Source: Planctomycetota bacterium
Lineage (GTDB): Bacteria; Planctomycetota; UBA1135; GCA-002686595
NCBI GenBank assembly: GCA_020638835.1
Contig: JACKHV010000001.1
Location: 434,001 to 498,000 of the forward strand
Length of the DNA stretch: 64,000 bases
Reading direction: 5' to 3'
Both the position numbers and the translations under genes were made by a program. Below are positions 8,975 through 17,720 of the stretch, piece after piece. The notes below the pieces were generated by a model. The model did no database searches and was not told the origin of the DNA. It saw only the letters and a list, made by a program, of their open reading frames with translations. The first letter of the stretch is position 1. Each line of letters starts with the position of its first letter.

Positions 8975-9010
8975 ACCGGGCCCCGCTCCTCGAGAGGAGC
9001 GGGGCCCGGT
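8975..9010. terminator. Perfect 16-bp hairpin, bidirectional terminator
   Basis: Arms ACCGGGCCCCGCTCCT and AGGAGCGGGGCCCGGT with a CGAG loop, all 16 pairs matched, between two convergent genes. No U-tract follows on either strand. A near-identical 16+4+16 design recurs at 27627-27662. Confidence 0.8.
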
Positions 9011-9032
9011 CACTTGTCCTTCGGACTTCGGA

Positions 9033-9380
9033 TCAGGCGGCGGTGTCGGTCTCGACCGAGCGGACTCCGCTGTCGCCGGCGGTCCAGGCGTAGCCGTGTT
9101 CGAGTCTGCCGTCGGCGCCCGGGATCAAGACTTGGAAGCGTCCGAACTCCTCGACCTCGCAGCCGAGGCGGCGAAGCTCGCGCTTCGCTTGCCGGATCTC
9201 GCGGCGGTGGATGGCGAGGGCGGCGTGCGCCGGGCTCGTCGTGCGCTCCTCGTCGGAGAGCAGTCGGAGGCGGTTCTCGAGACGGCGCACTTGGTCCATG
9301 CGTTCACGGATCTCCCGGTGGGTCGACTCGAGCAAGGGGACCAAGCGGTCGGCACTCTCTGCGTCGTAGGCCTTCTTCAT
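9033..9380 (-). CDS. DUF2203 family protein
   Basis: Small cytoplasmic protein of unknown function, 115 residues. The N-terminal half is a helical hairpin rich in Glu/Arg/Leu (ADRLVPLLESTHREIRERM). The C-terminal half (LGCEVEEFGRFQVLIPGA, then HGYAWTAGDSGVRSVE) follows the DUF2203 pattern 'G.E.kd...G.vdfP...lcW..GE..i..wH....G...R'. Start ATG 9380 has a good AGGAG 9-10 nt upstream, so the longer open frame is rejected. The 277-nt gap before the ferredoxin gene holds no recognisable feature. Confidence 0.72.
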   Translation of the reverse strand: MKKAYDAESADRLVPLLESTHREIRERMDQVRRLENRLRLLSDEERTTSPAHAALAIHRREIRQAKRELRRLGCEVEEFGRFQVLIPGADGRLEHGYAWTAGDSGVRSVETDTAA

Positions 9381-9657
9381 GTTTGGAGACTCCTCTTCGG
9401 AGGGGGGAATGTCGGCCAGAGCCGGATGGATCTCGGGACCGAGCGCGCTTTTCGGCTTTCCCGGACCGTGGCGGCCGGAGGCACCGAAGCGCGGCGTCCA
9501 TTCGCGCCGCGCAGCGTTCCATTCGATTTCGGAGGGGCCGGCGTGACGTCGACCTGCCGCGGGTCCATCTGCGCGCCGCCGTCGCGACTGGACGCATTCC
9601 TCCGAGAATCCCGTCACGAAGGGCTCTCTTTGCCCCCTTGACGAGAGGGCCTCCATA

Positions 9658-9870
9658 TCAGTCGCGCTCGACGATGATCACCTCGGTCGGGCAGGAGTCC
9701 GCGGCTTCCTCCACCTGCTCGACGACGCCGGCGTCTGCGAGGGCTTCGAGATAGCCCCCTCGAAGCGTGCAGTCCGCGCCGACGGGGACCTCGAAGATCG
9801 CGGGGGCGAGGTCCTCGCAGAGGTTGCAGGAGATGCAGCCTTCGTCGATCCAGATGCGTCGGATGGGCAT
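9658..9870 (-). CDS. Single-cluster [4Fe-4S] ferredoxin
   Basis: Seventy-residue electron carrier. Cys12, Cys15 and Cys18 form CxxCxxC (GCISCNLCED) and Cys60 in DSCPTEVI completes one 4Fe-4S cluster. An additional Cys34 might form a disulfide or be incidental. The length and acidic C-terminus fit the Fer4 single-cluster type found in actinobacteria and anaerobes. It is divergent from the PTPS-folE pair; no redox partner gene is adjacent, so the substrate is unknown. Confidence 0.9.
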   Translation of the reverse strand: MPIRRIWIDEGCISCNLCEDLAPAIFEVPVGADCTLRGGYLEALADAGVVEQVEEAADSCPTEVIIVERD

Positions 9871-9918
9871 GGGGGGCGGGATTGGCGGATGGGGGGGTGC
9901 GCAGGCTGACGCCGACGT

Positions 9919-9927
9919 TAGATTCTA
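9919..9927. promoter_or_regulatory. Palindromic AT-rich site, possible divergent -10 elements
   Basis: TTAGATTCTAG lies between the ferredoxin and PTPS genes. It reads TAGATT on the plus strand (9919-9924) and TAGAAT on the minus strand (9922-9927), matching the TANNNT hexamers elsewhere in the window. Distances to the two starts are about 72 and 51 nt. No clear -35 boxes. Confidence 0.3.
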
Positions 9928-9996
9928 GCGCCCCGTTCGGCGAGGAGGCCCTCGGCGGGCCCTCCCGGGCTCGCTTCCGGCGGGCTGCCAGAGACC

Positions 9997-10427
9997 ATGA
10001 ACGCTCCCCTAGTCGAGATCGTGCACCGCGAGGAGTTCTCCGCCGCGCACCGCCTGCACAACCCCGCCCTCTCCGACGAGGAGAACAGGCGCATCTACGG
10101 GGCGTGCAACAACGAACATGGCCACGGGCACAACTACGTCCTCGACGTGGTGGTGCGCGGACCGGTCGACCCACGCACCGGGATGGTGATGAACCTTGTC
10201 GACCTGGCCGGGCTCGTGCACGAGGAGATCTTCGCGCCATGCGACCACAAGCACTTGAACCACGACGTCGACTTCCTCGAGGGGCGCATCACGACGGCTG
10301 AGAACCTCGCCGTCGCCTTCTGGGACCGACTCGCAGCACGCATCGAGGAGTACGGCGCATGTCGACTGCACCGAATTCGGCTCTACGAGAGCCGCAAGGA
10401 CTACGTGGACTACCGGGGGCCGCAGAG

Positions 10428-10431
<4 letters not shown>
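9997..10431 (+). CDS. 6-pyruvoyl-tetrahydropterin synthase (animal-like PTPS)
   Basis: Converts dihydroneopterin triphosphate to 6-pyruvoyl-tetrahydropterin (tetrahydrobiopterin route) or, as QueD, to carboxy-tetrahydropterin (queuosine route). Zn ligands His18, His43 and His45, catalytic Cys37, Asp83-His84 and Glu131 are all present with the spacing of mammalian PTPS. Stretches such as LSDEEN, CNNxxGHGHNY, TGMVMNL and TENxAV resemble the human enzyme more than typical bacterial QueD. It is 144 residues and immediately precedes folE, which makes its substrate, with a 4-nt overlap. No queC/queE/queF neighbours are present, which favours the biopterin reading, though the queuosine role cannot be excluded. 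Confidence 0.88.
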
Positions 10432-10980
<549 letters not shown>

Positions 10981-10982
<2 letters not shown>

Positions 10983-11011
10983 TCCGCGCTCTCGCGTGGC
11001 GCGAGCGGATC
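10981..11011. terminator. Hairpin between convergent folE and SDR genes
   Basis: GATCCGC and GCGGATC close a stem, with an inner TCGCG/CGCGA helix after a small bulge. The structure spans the folE end and the stop codon of the opposing gene. No U-tract. Confidence 0.5.
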
Positions 11012-11714
11012 AGCGCGGCGGAGGGACGTCGACGTCGGCGACGTTCGTTCCCTCGGGTGCGCAGTACGTCTCCCAGACGACCTCGGCGACGTCTTCGGGC
11101 TTGTTCATCGTCGAGCGATCCCAGTCACCGGGCACGCCGTCGAAGATCGTCGTGTCGGTCGCGCCGGGGTAGATCGTGGTGACGCGGATGCCGCGTTCGG
11201 TCAGTTCCTCGCGCAGCGCGTCGCTGAAGCCGCGCAGGCCGTACTTCGAGGCGCAGTAGGCCGTGCCCAGCGGGAAGCCTTGCTTCCCCGCCGTCGACGA
11301 GATGTTGAAGACGTGCTTCCTGTCGCCTTCCTCGAGCGCGTGGATGGCCTCCGACATGACCCAGAAGGGTCCGGTCAAGTTGACGCCGAGGATGCGGTCC
11401 CAGCTCTCGAGGCTCGTGTCCTCCAGCGTCGCCTGCTCGAAGACGCCGGCGTTGTTGACGATCACGTCGAGAGGCCCGCCGGTGAACTCGGTGGCGCGCC
11501 AGACGGCGGCTTCGACCGAACCGTGGTCCTGCACGTTCATCTGCGCGGCGTGGCCGTGGCCGCCGGCCGCGTTGATCTCCTCGACGACCCGGTCCAGTTG
11601 ATCGGAGTTGCGGGCGGCGACGACGACCTTGGCGCCTTCGCGAGCGAAGCGGAGCGCGATCGCGCGGCCGATGCCGCGGCTGCCGCCGGTGATGAGGACG
11701 CGGAGTTGGGACAT
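11010..11714 (-). CDS. Short-chain dehydrogenase/reductase (possible sepiapterin reductase role)
   Basis: NAD(P)H-dependent oxidoreductase of 234 residues. The cofactor-binding TGGSRGIG is at residues 9-16, NNAGV near 90, and the catalytic Ser and Tyr-x3-Lys in ISSTAG and YCASK. This is the classical SDR fold; the AARN after the second strand suggests NADPH. It faces folE-PTPS, and sepiapterin reductase, the last step to tetrahydrobiopterin, belongs to this superfamily, so a pterin role is possible but rests only on position. The start ATG lacks a Shine-Dalgarno site. A TAGTGT hexamer at 11751-11756 may be its -10. Confidence 0.88.
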   Translation of the reverse strand: MSQLRVLITGGSRGIGRAIALRFAREGAKVVVAARNSDQLDRVVEEINAAGGHGHAAQMNVQDHGSVEAAVWRATEFTGGPLDVIVNNAGVFEQATLEDTSLESWDRILGVNLTGPFWVMSEAIHALEEGDRKHVFNISSTAGKQGFPLGTAYCASKYGLRGFSDALREELTERGIRVTTIYPGATDTTIFDGVPGDWDRSTMNKPEDVAEVVWETYCAPEGTNVADVDVPPPR

Positions 11715-11794
11715 GGGACTCAGGAGGGGGGAGGCGGAGAATTCGGCGACACACTAACACGCCTCCGCCGGGGCTCGCACCCTCTCTGCGGCGC

Positions 11795-11800
11795 TACAAT
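11795..11800 (+). promoter_or_regulatory. Putative -10 element of a leaderless promoter
   Basis: TACAAT ends 6 nt before the ATG at 11807, so transcription would start at or next to the start codon. No Shine-Dalgarno sequence fits between them and no good -35 hexamer is visible. Confidence 0.5.
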
Positions 11801-11806
11801 CCCCGC

Positions 11807-12592
11807 ATGAGTTGGAGCCTACTCGGAGCCCAGTTCTGCCTCGAGCTCTCCTTCGGGGTGCTCTTCGCCCTCGCGTTCGTGCCGAAGGCGCCGGTCGGAA
11901 CGCTGTTCTACCGCTTGATGGGAAGTACGGCGATGGTCCTCGACCTGGTCGCCCTCGGCCTGCTGATGCGCGAGCCAGACGCGGCGTGGACCCAGCCCGC
12001 GGTCCTGGCGACGGGGATCGCGCTACTCGGCTATCCGTTGTATTCCGGTCCGCTGCGCGGTTGGCGCTGGGGCGCCGGGCTCGGTTGGTCGCTGCTCGCG
12101 ACGGCGGTCGGTGTCGGTACCGTGTTGCGGCGGACGATGGAGGACCCCGGCTTCGGCGACTGGACGCTCGCGGGCTTCTCGGCGCTTTCGACCGGCGCGG
12201 TCGCGGGCAGCGTCGGATTGGCGATGGTGCTCGGTCACTGGTACTTGACTGTGCCGAACCTGAAGGTGTCGCACTTGTCGCGCCTCAACCGCGTGACGGT
12301 CGGAGCGATGCTCGCTTCGCTCGCCGGCGTCCTGCTGACCTGCGTCTGGCACCGCGACGCCTTCGCCGAGGCTTCGACGCCGCTGCTCGGGCCGTGGGGG
12401 CTCTTCTACCTCGGCACGCGTTTGACGGTCGGGCTCTTGCTGCCGCTGCTCTTCGCGTGGATGACGGCGGGCTCGTTGAAGTTCGAGAACACGCGCTCCG
12501 CGACCGGCATCCTCTACGCGTCGACGGTGCTCGTCCTGATCGGGACGGCGGTGTCGGTGAGCCTGCAGGGTTCCTACAAGGTGCCGCTGTGA
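11807..12592 (+). CDS. Polytopic inner-membrane protein, unknown function
   Basis: A 261-residue protein with about seven or eight hydrophobic segments spread through its length (for example LLGAQFCLELSFGVLFALAF and LGTRLTVGLLLPLLFAW). A GHWYLTVPNLKV segment near residue 145 puts a His and an aromatic cluster at a membrane edge; a second His (CVWHRD) lies near 185. That resembles haem or quinone sites of small membrane redox proteins but proves nothing. It overlaps the next gene by one base (TGATG), so the two are co-translated and probably work together. Possible leaderless promoter directly upstream. Confidence 0.7.
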   Translation: MSWSLLGAQFCLELSFGVLFALAFVPKAPVGTLFYRLMGSTAMVLDLVALGLLMREPDAAWTQPAVLATGIALLGYPLYSGPLRGWRWGAGLGWSLLATAVGVGTVLRRTMEDPGFGDWTLAGFSALSTGAVAGSVGLAMVLGHWYLTVPNLKVSHLSRLNRVTVGAMLASLAGVLLTCVWHRDAFAEASTPLLGPWGLFYLGTRLTVGLLLPLLFAWMTAGSLKFENTRSATGILYASTVLVLIGTAVSVSLQGSYKVPL

Positions 12593-13077
12593 TGCGGACG
12601 CCTACCGTCGAGTTCGACTGCGCGGAGTGCGGATCGCGAGTGTCCGCCGACGCGAGTGCCGCTTCGGCGACTTGCACGCGCTGCGGTGCGTCGCGCGAAC
12701 TAACGCCGGCGGGGCTCGCTCCGAGCGGCGGCTTGCTGGGTTGCCGCGTCTGCGGACACCTCGAGCTCTACACGCGCAAGGACTTCCCCAAGCCGCTGGG
12801 CTTCGCGATCGTGATCGTCGCCGCGATCCTCGCGCCCTTCACGAACTACATCAGCCTCGGCGTCGCCGCGCTGCTCGACTTCGCGCTCTACTTCACGATG
12901 CCGGAGCTGGTCGCCTGCTACGTCTGCGACGCGCGTCACCGCGGCTTCCCCGCGGAACCGCGCCACCCGCGCTTCGACCGCGAGATCGACGAACGGCTGA
13001 AGTACGGCCGGCGCGCCGTGATGGGCAAGCCGATGCGCGAGGGCGGCACCGCAGGCGCGCCCGAGCCTGAACACTGA
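12592..13077 (+). CDS. Zinc-ribbon membrane protein, unknown function
   Basis: A 161-residue protein beginning with a zinc ribbon: CAEC at residues 10-13 and CTRC near 28-31. A further CRVC and a CYVC follow, the latter just after the membrane region (GFAIVIVAAILAPF and VAALLDFALYFTM). The pattern is a cytoplasmic metal-binding head, two short membrane helices and a basic tail. The start overlaps the upstream membrane gene by one base. I do not recognise a named family. Confidence 0.68.
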   Translation: MRTPTVEFDCAECGSRVSADASAASATCTRCGASRELTPAGLAPSGGLLGCRVCGHLELYTRKDFPKPLGFAIVIVAAILAPFTNYISLGVAALLDFALYFTMPELVACYVCDARHRGFPAEPRHPRFDREIDERLKYGRRAVMGKPMREGGTAGAPEPEH

Positions 13078-13081
13078 TCGA

Positions 13082-15175
13082 TCAGGAGCGCGACGCTCCT
13101 GCCGCGGCAGACACGGACTCGCCCGCGATCAGGTCGCGCGCCGCTTCGCGGCTCGTCGCGGGCAACTGACAGGCGTGGTTGCGGCAGAGGAAGAGCTGCG
13201 CGGGACCGGACTCGCCGCGTCCCGCCGCCAGCGGGATCAACTCGCGGTCGGTGTGCGGGAAGGCGCGCACGACGACGCGCTGCGGCAAGAACCGCTCGCG
13301 GAGTGAACGCAGCATCGCGCGTGCGTCGGGATCGTGGGACGCGCCGGCGACGACCCACTCGCGCGGACCGACCTGCAAGAAGTCCACCGCGAGCAGCAGC
13401 GCGCTGAAGGCCTGCGGATAGCGATTGAGCAGCTCACCGAACGACAGCAGGTGACGCTCGGCCGTCTGCGCGTGCGCTCCGCTCCCCGTGAGCAGCGCGA
13501 GCCGCAGGAGGTTCAGCGCTTGCACGCCGTTCCCGGAAGGCAGCGCGCCGTCCTGCGGGCTCTTGAGGCGCGCGATCAGGCGCTCGTGGTCGCTGCCGGT
13601 CGTGAAGTAGCCGCCACGTTCGCCGTCCTCGAAGTGCTCCGCGAGGACTTCGTCCAGCGCGAGCGCTTCGCGCAGCCAGCGCTCGTCGAAGTCGGACTCG
13701 TAGAGGTCGAGCAGGCCCTGGATCAGGAAGGCGTAGTCGTCCAGGCACGCCTCGCCCTTCGCGCGTCCCGCGCGCGCGGTGGAGTGGAGGCGTCCGTTCG
13801 CTTGCCGCATCTCGGTCAGGGCGTAGCGCGCGGCGCCCTGCGCGGCGGCGAGGTAGCGTTCTTCCTCGAACGCCTGCGCTGCGAGCGCGAAGGCGCTGAT
13901 CATCAGGCCGTTCCAGGCCGTCAAAACCTTGTCGTCGGTGCCGGGCGCGATGCGCAGCGAGCGCGCGACGAAGAGCTGTTCGCGCGCAGCTTCCATCTCG
14001 CGCTCGAGCTGCTCGGTCGTCGTCTTGAAGCGCGTTGCGAGCTCCGCGGCAGGGCGCTTGCGCCAGAGGATGTTCGTCCCGCCCTCGAAGTTCGAACCTT
14101 CCGCGACGGTCCACCAGTGCTCCGCCTTCTCGGCGAGCTCGCGCCCGAGCACCTCGCGCAATTCCTTCGACGTCCAGACGAAGAACCGGCCTTCCTCGCC
14201 TTCGCTGTCGGCGTCTTGCGTCGATGCGAACGCGCCCTGCGGCGTGACCATCTCGCGCAATACCCACTCGCACGCCTGCCGCGCCGTACGGGCGTAGCGC
14301 TCCTCGCCAGTCGCGAGGTACGCCTCGACGTAGACCGGGATCAACAGCGCGTTGTCGTAGAGCATCTTCTCGAAGTGCGGGACGAGCCACTCGTCGTCCG
14401 TGCTGTAGCGGTGGAAGCCGCCGCCCAGCTGGTCGTGGAAGCCGCCGTCCGCCATCCGGTCGAGCGTGTGCGTGACGATCCGCCACGCGTCGTCGCGCCC
14501 GGTGCGCGCCGCGTGGCGCAGCATCAACCGCAGATCGACGGGGTGCGGGAACTTGGGCGCGCCGCCGAAGCCGCCCCAGACCGCGTCGTAGCTCGAACTG
14601 AGCGCCTCGAGCGATCGGTCGAGCACGTCCTCGGCGATCGATCCTCCGGTGTCCTGTCGGCCCTCGCGCGCGATGCGCTCCGTCAGACGCCCGGCCTGAG
14701 AGACGACCGTGTCGCGCCGCGTGCGCCACGCCTCCGCGAGCTGCATCACGACGTCCGCGAAGCCCGGGCGCCCGTAGGCGCTGAAGGGCGGGAAGTAGGT
14801 GCCGCCGTAGAAGGGCTCGAGCTCGGGCGTCAGGAAGACCGTCATCGGCCAGCCCCCCTGACCGGTCAGCGCCTGGACGGCCTTCATGTAGATCTCGTCG
14901 AGGTCCGGACGCTCCTCGCGGTCGACCTTGATGCTGACGAAGTGGGCCTTCAGCAGCGCAGCGATGCGCTCGTCCTCGAACGACTCCCGCTCCATCACGT
15001 GGCACCAATGACACGCGGAGTAGCCGATGGAGAGGAAGATCGGCTTGTCCTCGTCGCGGGCCTCCTGGAGCGCCTCGGGGCCCCAGGGGAACCAGTCCAC
15101 CGGGTTGTGGGCGTGCTGGAGCAGGTAGGGGCTGGTCTCGCCCTCGAGGCGGTTCGCGGGGTGGTCGTGCGGCAT
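13082..15175 (-). CDS. DUF255 thioredoxin-domain protein (YyaL/SSP411 type)
   Basis: Large protein (697 residues) of the YyaL/spermatogenesis-associated protein 20 family. The N-terminal thioredoxin-like domain begins NRLEGETSPYLLQHAHNPVD with the redox motif CHWCHVM near residue 50 and VDREERPDLD shortly after. The rest is an (alpha/alpha)6-barrel resembling N-acylglucosamine epimerase/glycosidase folds (GGFGGAPKFPHP, HFEKMLYDNALL). The biochemical role of the family is unsettled. ATG 15175 has AGGAG about 6 nt upstream, and a TATGCT hexamer lies 20 nt upstream. It converges on the zinc-ribbon gene with a hairpin across the junction. Confidence 0.9.
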   Translation of the reverse strand: MPHDHPANRLEGETSPYLLQHAHNPVDWFPWGPEALQEARDEDKPIFLSIGYSACHWCHVMERESFEDERIAALLKAHFVSIKVDREERPDLDEIYMKAVQALTGQGGWPMTVFLTPELEPFYGGTYFPPFSAYGRPGFADVVMQLAEAWRTRRDTVVSQAGRLTERIAREGRQDTGGSIAEDVLDRSLEALSSSYDAVWGGFGGAPKFPHPVDLRLMLRHAARTGRDDAWRIVTHTLDRMADGGFHDQLGGGFHRYSTDDEWLVPHFEKMLYDNALLIPVYVEAYLATGEERYARTARQACEWVLREMVTPQGAFASTQDADSEGEEGRFFVWTSKELREVLGRELAEKAEHWWTVAEGSNFEGGTNILWRKRPAAELATRFKTTTEQLEREMEAAREQLFVARSLRIAPGTDDKVLTAWNGLMISAFALAAQAFEEERYLAAAQGAARYALTEMRQANGRLHSTARAGRAKGEACLDDYAFLIQGLLDLYESDFDERWLREALALDEVLAEHFEDGERGGYFTTGSDHERLIARLKSPQDGALPSGNGVQALNLLRLALLTGSGAHAQTAERHLLSFGELLNRYPQAFSALLLAVDFLQVGPREWVVAGASHDPDARAMLRSLRERFLPQRVVVRAFPHTDRELIPLAAGRGESGPAQLFLCRNHACQLPATSREAARDLIAGESVSAAAGASRS
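13083..13101. terminator. Hairpin at the convergent gene junction
   Basis: CAGGAGCG and CGCTCCTG with a CGA loop, 8 perfect pairs, lying inside the last codons of the DUF255 gene and just after the opposing gene ends. Confidence 0.5.
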
Positions 15176-15195
15176 GGGATCTCCTGTCGCGAGAG

Positions 15196-15201
15196 AGCAT
15201 A
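15196..15201 (-). promoter_or_regulatory. Putative -10 element for the DUF255 gene
   Basis: TATGCT on the minus strand, 20 nt before ATG 15175, leaving a short leader that contains the AGGAG ribosome site. No clear -35. Confidence 0.4.
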
Positions 15202-15258
15202 ACGCTCGCGTGAACGAGAGAGTGCGGCGCTCGCCGAACAGATCGCGATGCAACGGCG

Positions 15259-15291
15259 GGAGGGCTCGCACGCCGCGCGCGCGAGCCCTCC
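15259..15291 (-). terminator. Terminator hairpin after the first porin gene
   Basis: GGAGGGCTCGC and GCGAGCCCTCC, 11 perfect pairs around an 11-nt loop, beginning 29 nt after the porin stop. GC-rich and without a U-tract. Confidence 0.6.
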
Positions 15292-15320
15292 TACTCGTGG
15301 TTCGTCCTGCCGGGGTCGGG

Positions 15321-16391
15321 CTAGAAGCCCAGCGTCAGACCCAGGGCGATGATGTTCTTGTCCGCGAGGTCGTCCACGCCGCCGTTTCGTCCGTACGCGT
15401 AGTTGAGCTGCCACTTCAGGTCGTGGCCCTCGACGTAGTAGTTCGCGCCCGCCGTGAACAGCGAGCGGTCGTAGTTGAGGGGCATCGAGACGTCGTCGTA
15501 GTCCTCGTAACGCAGGGCGAGCTCGATCTTCTCGCTGGGCAGCATCCAGCTGGTCACGAGCGTCCAGGGCGTCGTTCCACCGCGCTGTTCGAGCGGGAAG
15601 TTCGGGTCGAGGGTCCAGTCGTCGCCGTAGTCGACGACTTCGCCGTGTACGTAGATGCCGCCCACGATCGCGGTCGCTTCGACGGCGAGGGCGCCCGCGT
15701 CGGACGCCGAGTCGTCGGATTGGTACGCGACCGCGAGGTTCACGCGCGCCTCATCACCGCTGGAGTAGGCACCTTCCCACGCCGGCATCTCCTCGCCGAC
15801 GACTTCAGCGCTGGCGCGGCCCGTGAGCAGCAGCTTGTCCGCCGTTCCGTCCGCGCCGTTCTGCCCCGCGACCGCCCAGTGGAAGCGCCCGTGGTCCCCG
15901 CGGAACTTCGCGCCCGCGTCGCGGATCGAGCTGAACACGCCGTTGCGCGTGCGTGTGATGAACAAGAGGTCGCGCGCTTCCACGAGGCCCGAGCTGAGGA
16001 AGGGCGCCTTGAACTGACCGAGGGTGCCGGTGATGCCTTCGCCGATCGGAATGTCCGTGTAGGCGTCGAGTAGGTTTAGCGTTCCCGACGCCATGTCTCC
16101 CGACAGGCGGTACGAGTAGTTCCCGACCTTGCCGTCGACGGCGAGACGGACGTTGTCGAGCGACACGCCGGAGAAGGAGGCGCCCGCCGCGTTGCGCTCC
16201 TCGTCGGAGAAGGCGTAGTTCGTGCGGACGTAGCCCCACAGGCGCGGTCCGCTGGTTTCCACGGCGAGCGACTCGTTGAGTGCTTCGAGCTCACGATCGA
16301 GCTCGGGCCACTCGTGGTTCCCTTCGCCGTTCGCGACGGCGATGGGGGACAGCAAGAGGGCGGCGACGCTGGGGAGGAGGATGTGGCGCAT
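15321..16391 (-). CDS. Outer-membrane porin-like protein (paralogue 1)
   Basis: Predicted outer-membrane beta-barrel of the phosphate-selective/OprO-P-like porin type, 356 residues. MRHILLPSVAALLLSPIAVA is a signal peptide. The mature N-terminus EWPELDRELEALNESL is a short amphipathic helix, then alternating beta-strand sequence ends in an aromatic terminus (LGLTLGF) as required for barrel insertion. Internal landmarks GQFKAPFLSSGL and RDAGAKFRGD recur in the neighbouring paralogue. The start is ATG 16391; the longer open frame has no signal peptide. Own hairpin terminator at 15259-15291. Substrate not predictable. Confidence 0.8.
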   Translation of the reverse strand: MRHILLPSVAALLLSPIAVANGEGNHEWPELDRELEALNESLAVETSGPRLWGYVRTNYAFSDEERNAAGASFSGVSLDNVRLAVDGKVGNYSYRLSGDMASGTLNLLDAYTDIPIGEGITGTLGQFKAPFLSSGLVEARDLLFITRTRNGVFSSIRDAGAKFRGDHGRFHWAVAGQNGADGTADKLLLTGRASAEVVGEEMPAWEGAYSSGDEARVNLAVAYQSDDSASDAGALAVEATAIVGGIYVHGEVVDYGDDWTLDPNFPLEQRGGTTPWTLVTSWMLPSEKIELALRYEDYDDVSMPLNYDRSLFTAGANYYVEGHDLKWQLNYAYGRNGGVDDLADKNIIALGLTLGF

Positions 16392-16523
16392 GTTCGTTCT
16401 CGGGGAGAAGCGGCAGTCGATCCAACCGGAGGATGGCGTTTCGCTAGAGGCGTTGGAAGGGAGCGCTCCGGATTCTGAGGCGGCTCTCTCGATGGCTGCA
16501 GGGACGCTCGGCACCAAACAGCA

Positions 16524-16552
16524 GAAGGGCCCGCGACGCGCGCAGGCCCTTC
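16524..16552 (-). terminator. Terminator hairpin after the second porin gene
   Basis: GAAGGGCC and GGCCCTTC, 8 pairs around a 13-nt GC-rich loop, about 60 nt after the porin stop and before the next porin gene. This suggests the two porins are separate transcription units. Confidence 0.55.
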
Positions 16553-16610
16553 CTGAACTCGGACTTCCCGACGACGCGCGCCGGAAAGCGATTCGATTCG
16601 GTCCGTCGGC

Positions 16611-17720
16611 CTAGAAGGCGAGGACGAGGCCGAGGGAGAAGACGCCGATGTCGTCGGCGGTGGTGAATGAGCTGTTCGCGTACTGGGCCTGCCACTTCAC
16701 GTCGTGGCCGGAGACGTACTTGTTGACGACGACGGACGCGGTGTTCTCCGCGAAGTCGCCGGCCATGGCGCCCGTGAGCGGCGTGTCGTCGTGACCCTGG
16801 TAGCGCAGCGCGACTTCCCAGTCCCCGTTGAAGAGGTACGAGCCGGTGACGGTGAAGGGCGTGTTGTCGCCCAGGTTCTTGCCGTTCTGAACGATCTCGC
16901 CGCTGATGTAGAAGGGACCGGAGGTCACGTAGACCTCGCCGCCGATCTGCTCGGTGTCGCTCGTGGGCAGCGGGGCATTGCCGTTGCTCGCGTCAGTTTC
17001 ACTGCTGTCTTCGGTGTAGGCGATGGCGATCGTCATGTTGGTGCCGTCACCCGAGTTGTAGGCGCCGTCGACCATCTGGCCCGCGCCTTCACCCATGGCG
17101 TCCCAGGCGAGACGACCGGTCAGGCGATAGTTGTTCGCCGTCGCGTCCTGGCCGTTCTGCAGGGAGATCCACCAACCGATCGAGTCGGCGAAGTTGCCGA
17201 AGAACATCAGGCCGGCGTCACGGGCCGCGCCCACGGCGCTCGGGTCCGTGATGCTGCCGGCGATGCTGCCACCACCGACGAACGTGCGGCCGAGGAACAG
17301 CTCGCGCTTCGCGGCGCGCATTTCGCTCGAGAGGAAGGGCGTCTTGAAGTTACCCAGCTGCATCGAGAAGTTCTCGGTGAAGTTGAGCTGGCCGTAGGCG
17401 TCGAGCAGCACCGCGGTGCCGCCGGCGAGGTTGGTGGAGACCTTGTAGCCGTAGTCGGCGGTCGAGCCGGCGACGTTCAAGCGGACGTCGCGGAGGCTGG
17501 TTCCGGTGAGGTCGTCCACGCCGTTGGGCATGATGTCCCCGGAGAAGTCGATCGAAGTGATGATCCAGCCGGAGAGCTGGGGACCACCGGTGTTCTGGGT
17601 GTTGAGCGTCGAGGACAGTGCCTCGAGCTCGCGATCCAGCTCCGGCCAATCGGTCTCAGTGGCGAAACCGGTCGAGCTGGCCAGGGTGGCGACCAGCGCG
17701 GTGTAAACGAACTTGTTCAT
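16611..17720 (-). CDS. Outer-membrane porin-like protein (paralogue 2)
   Basis: A 369-residue paralogue of the preceding porin. MNKFVYTALVATLASSTGFA is a signal peptide; the mature start (DWPELDRELEALSSTL) repeats the amphipathic helix of the first copy. Shared landmarks are GNFKTPFLSSEM, ARDAGLMFFG and GHDVKWQ, and the aromatic C-terminus is LGLVLAF. The two differ mostly in loops; this copy is richer in Asn/Thr and carries an SDTEQIGGEV strand. ATG 17720 has GGAG about 8 nt upstream. A tandem duplication with loop divergence is the simplest history; the transported solute is unknown. Confidence 0.8.
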   Translation of the reverse strand: MNKFVYTALVATLASSTGFATETDWPELDRELEALSSTLNTQNTGGPQLSGWIITSIDFSGDIMPNGVDDLTGTSLRDVRLNVAGSTADYGYKVSTNLAGGTAVLLDAYGQLNFTENFSMQLGNFKTPFLSSEMRAAKRELFLGRTFVGGGSIAGSITDPSAVGAARDAGLMFFGNFADSIGWWISLQNGQDATANNYRLTGRLAWDAMGEGAGQMVDGAYNSGDGTNMTIAIAYTEDSSETDASNGNAPLPTSDTEQIGGEVYVTSGPFYISGEIVQNGKNLGDNTPFTVTGSYLFNGDWEVALRYQGHDDTPLTGAMAGDFAENTASVVVNKYVSGHDVKWQAQYANSSFTTADDIGVFSLGLVLAF

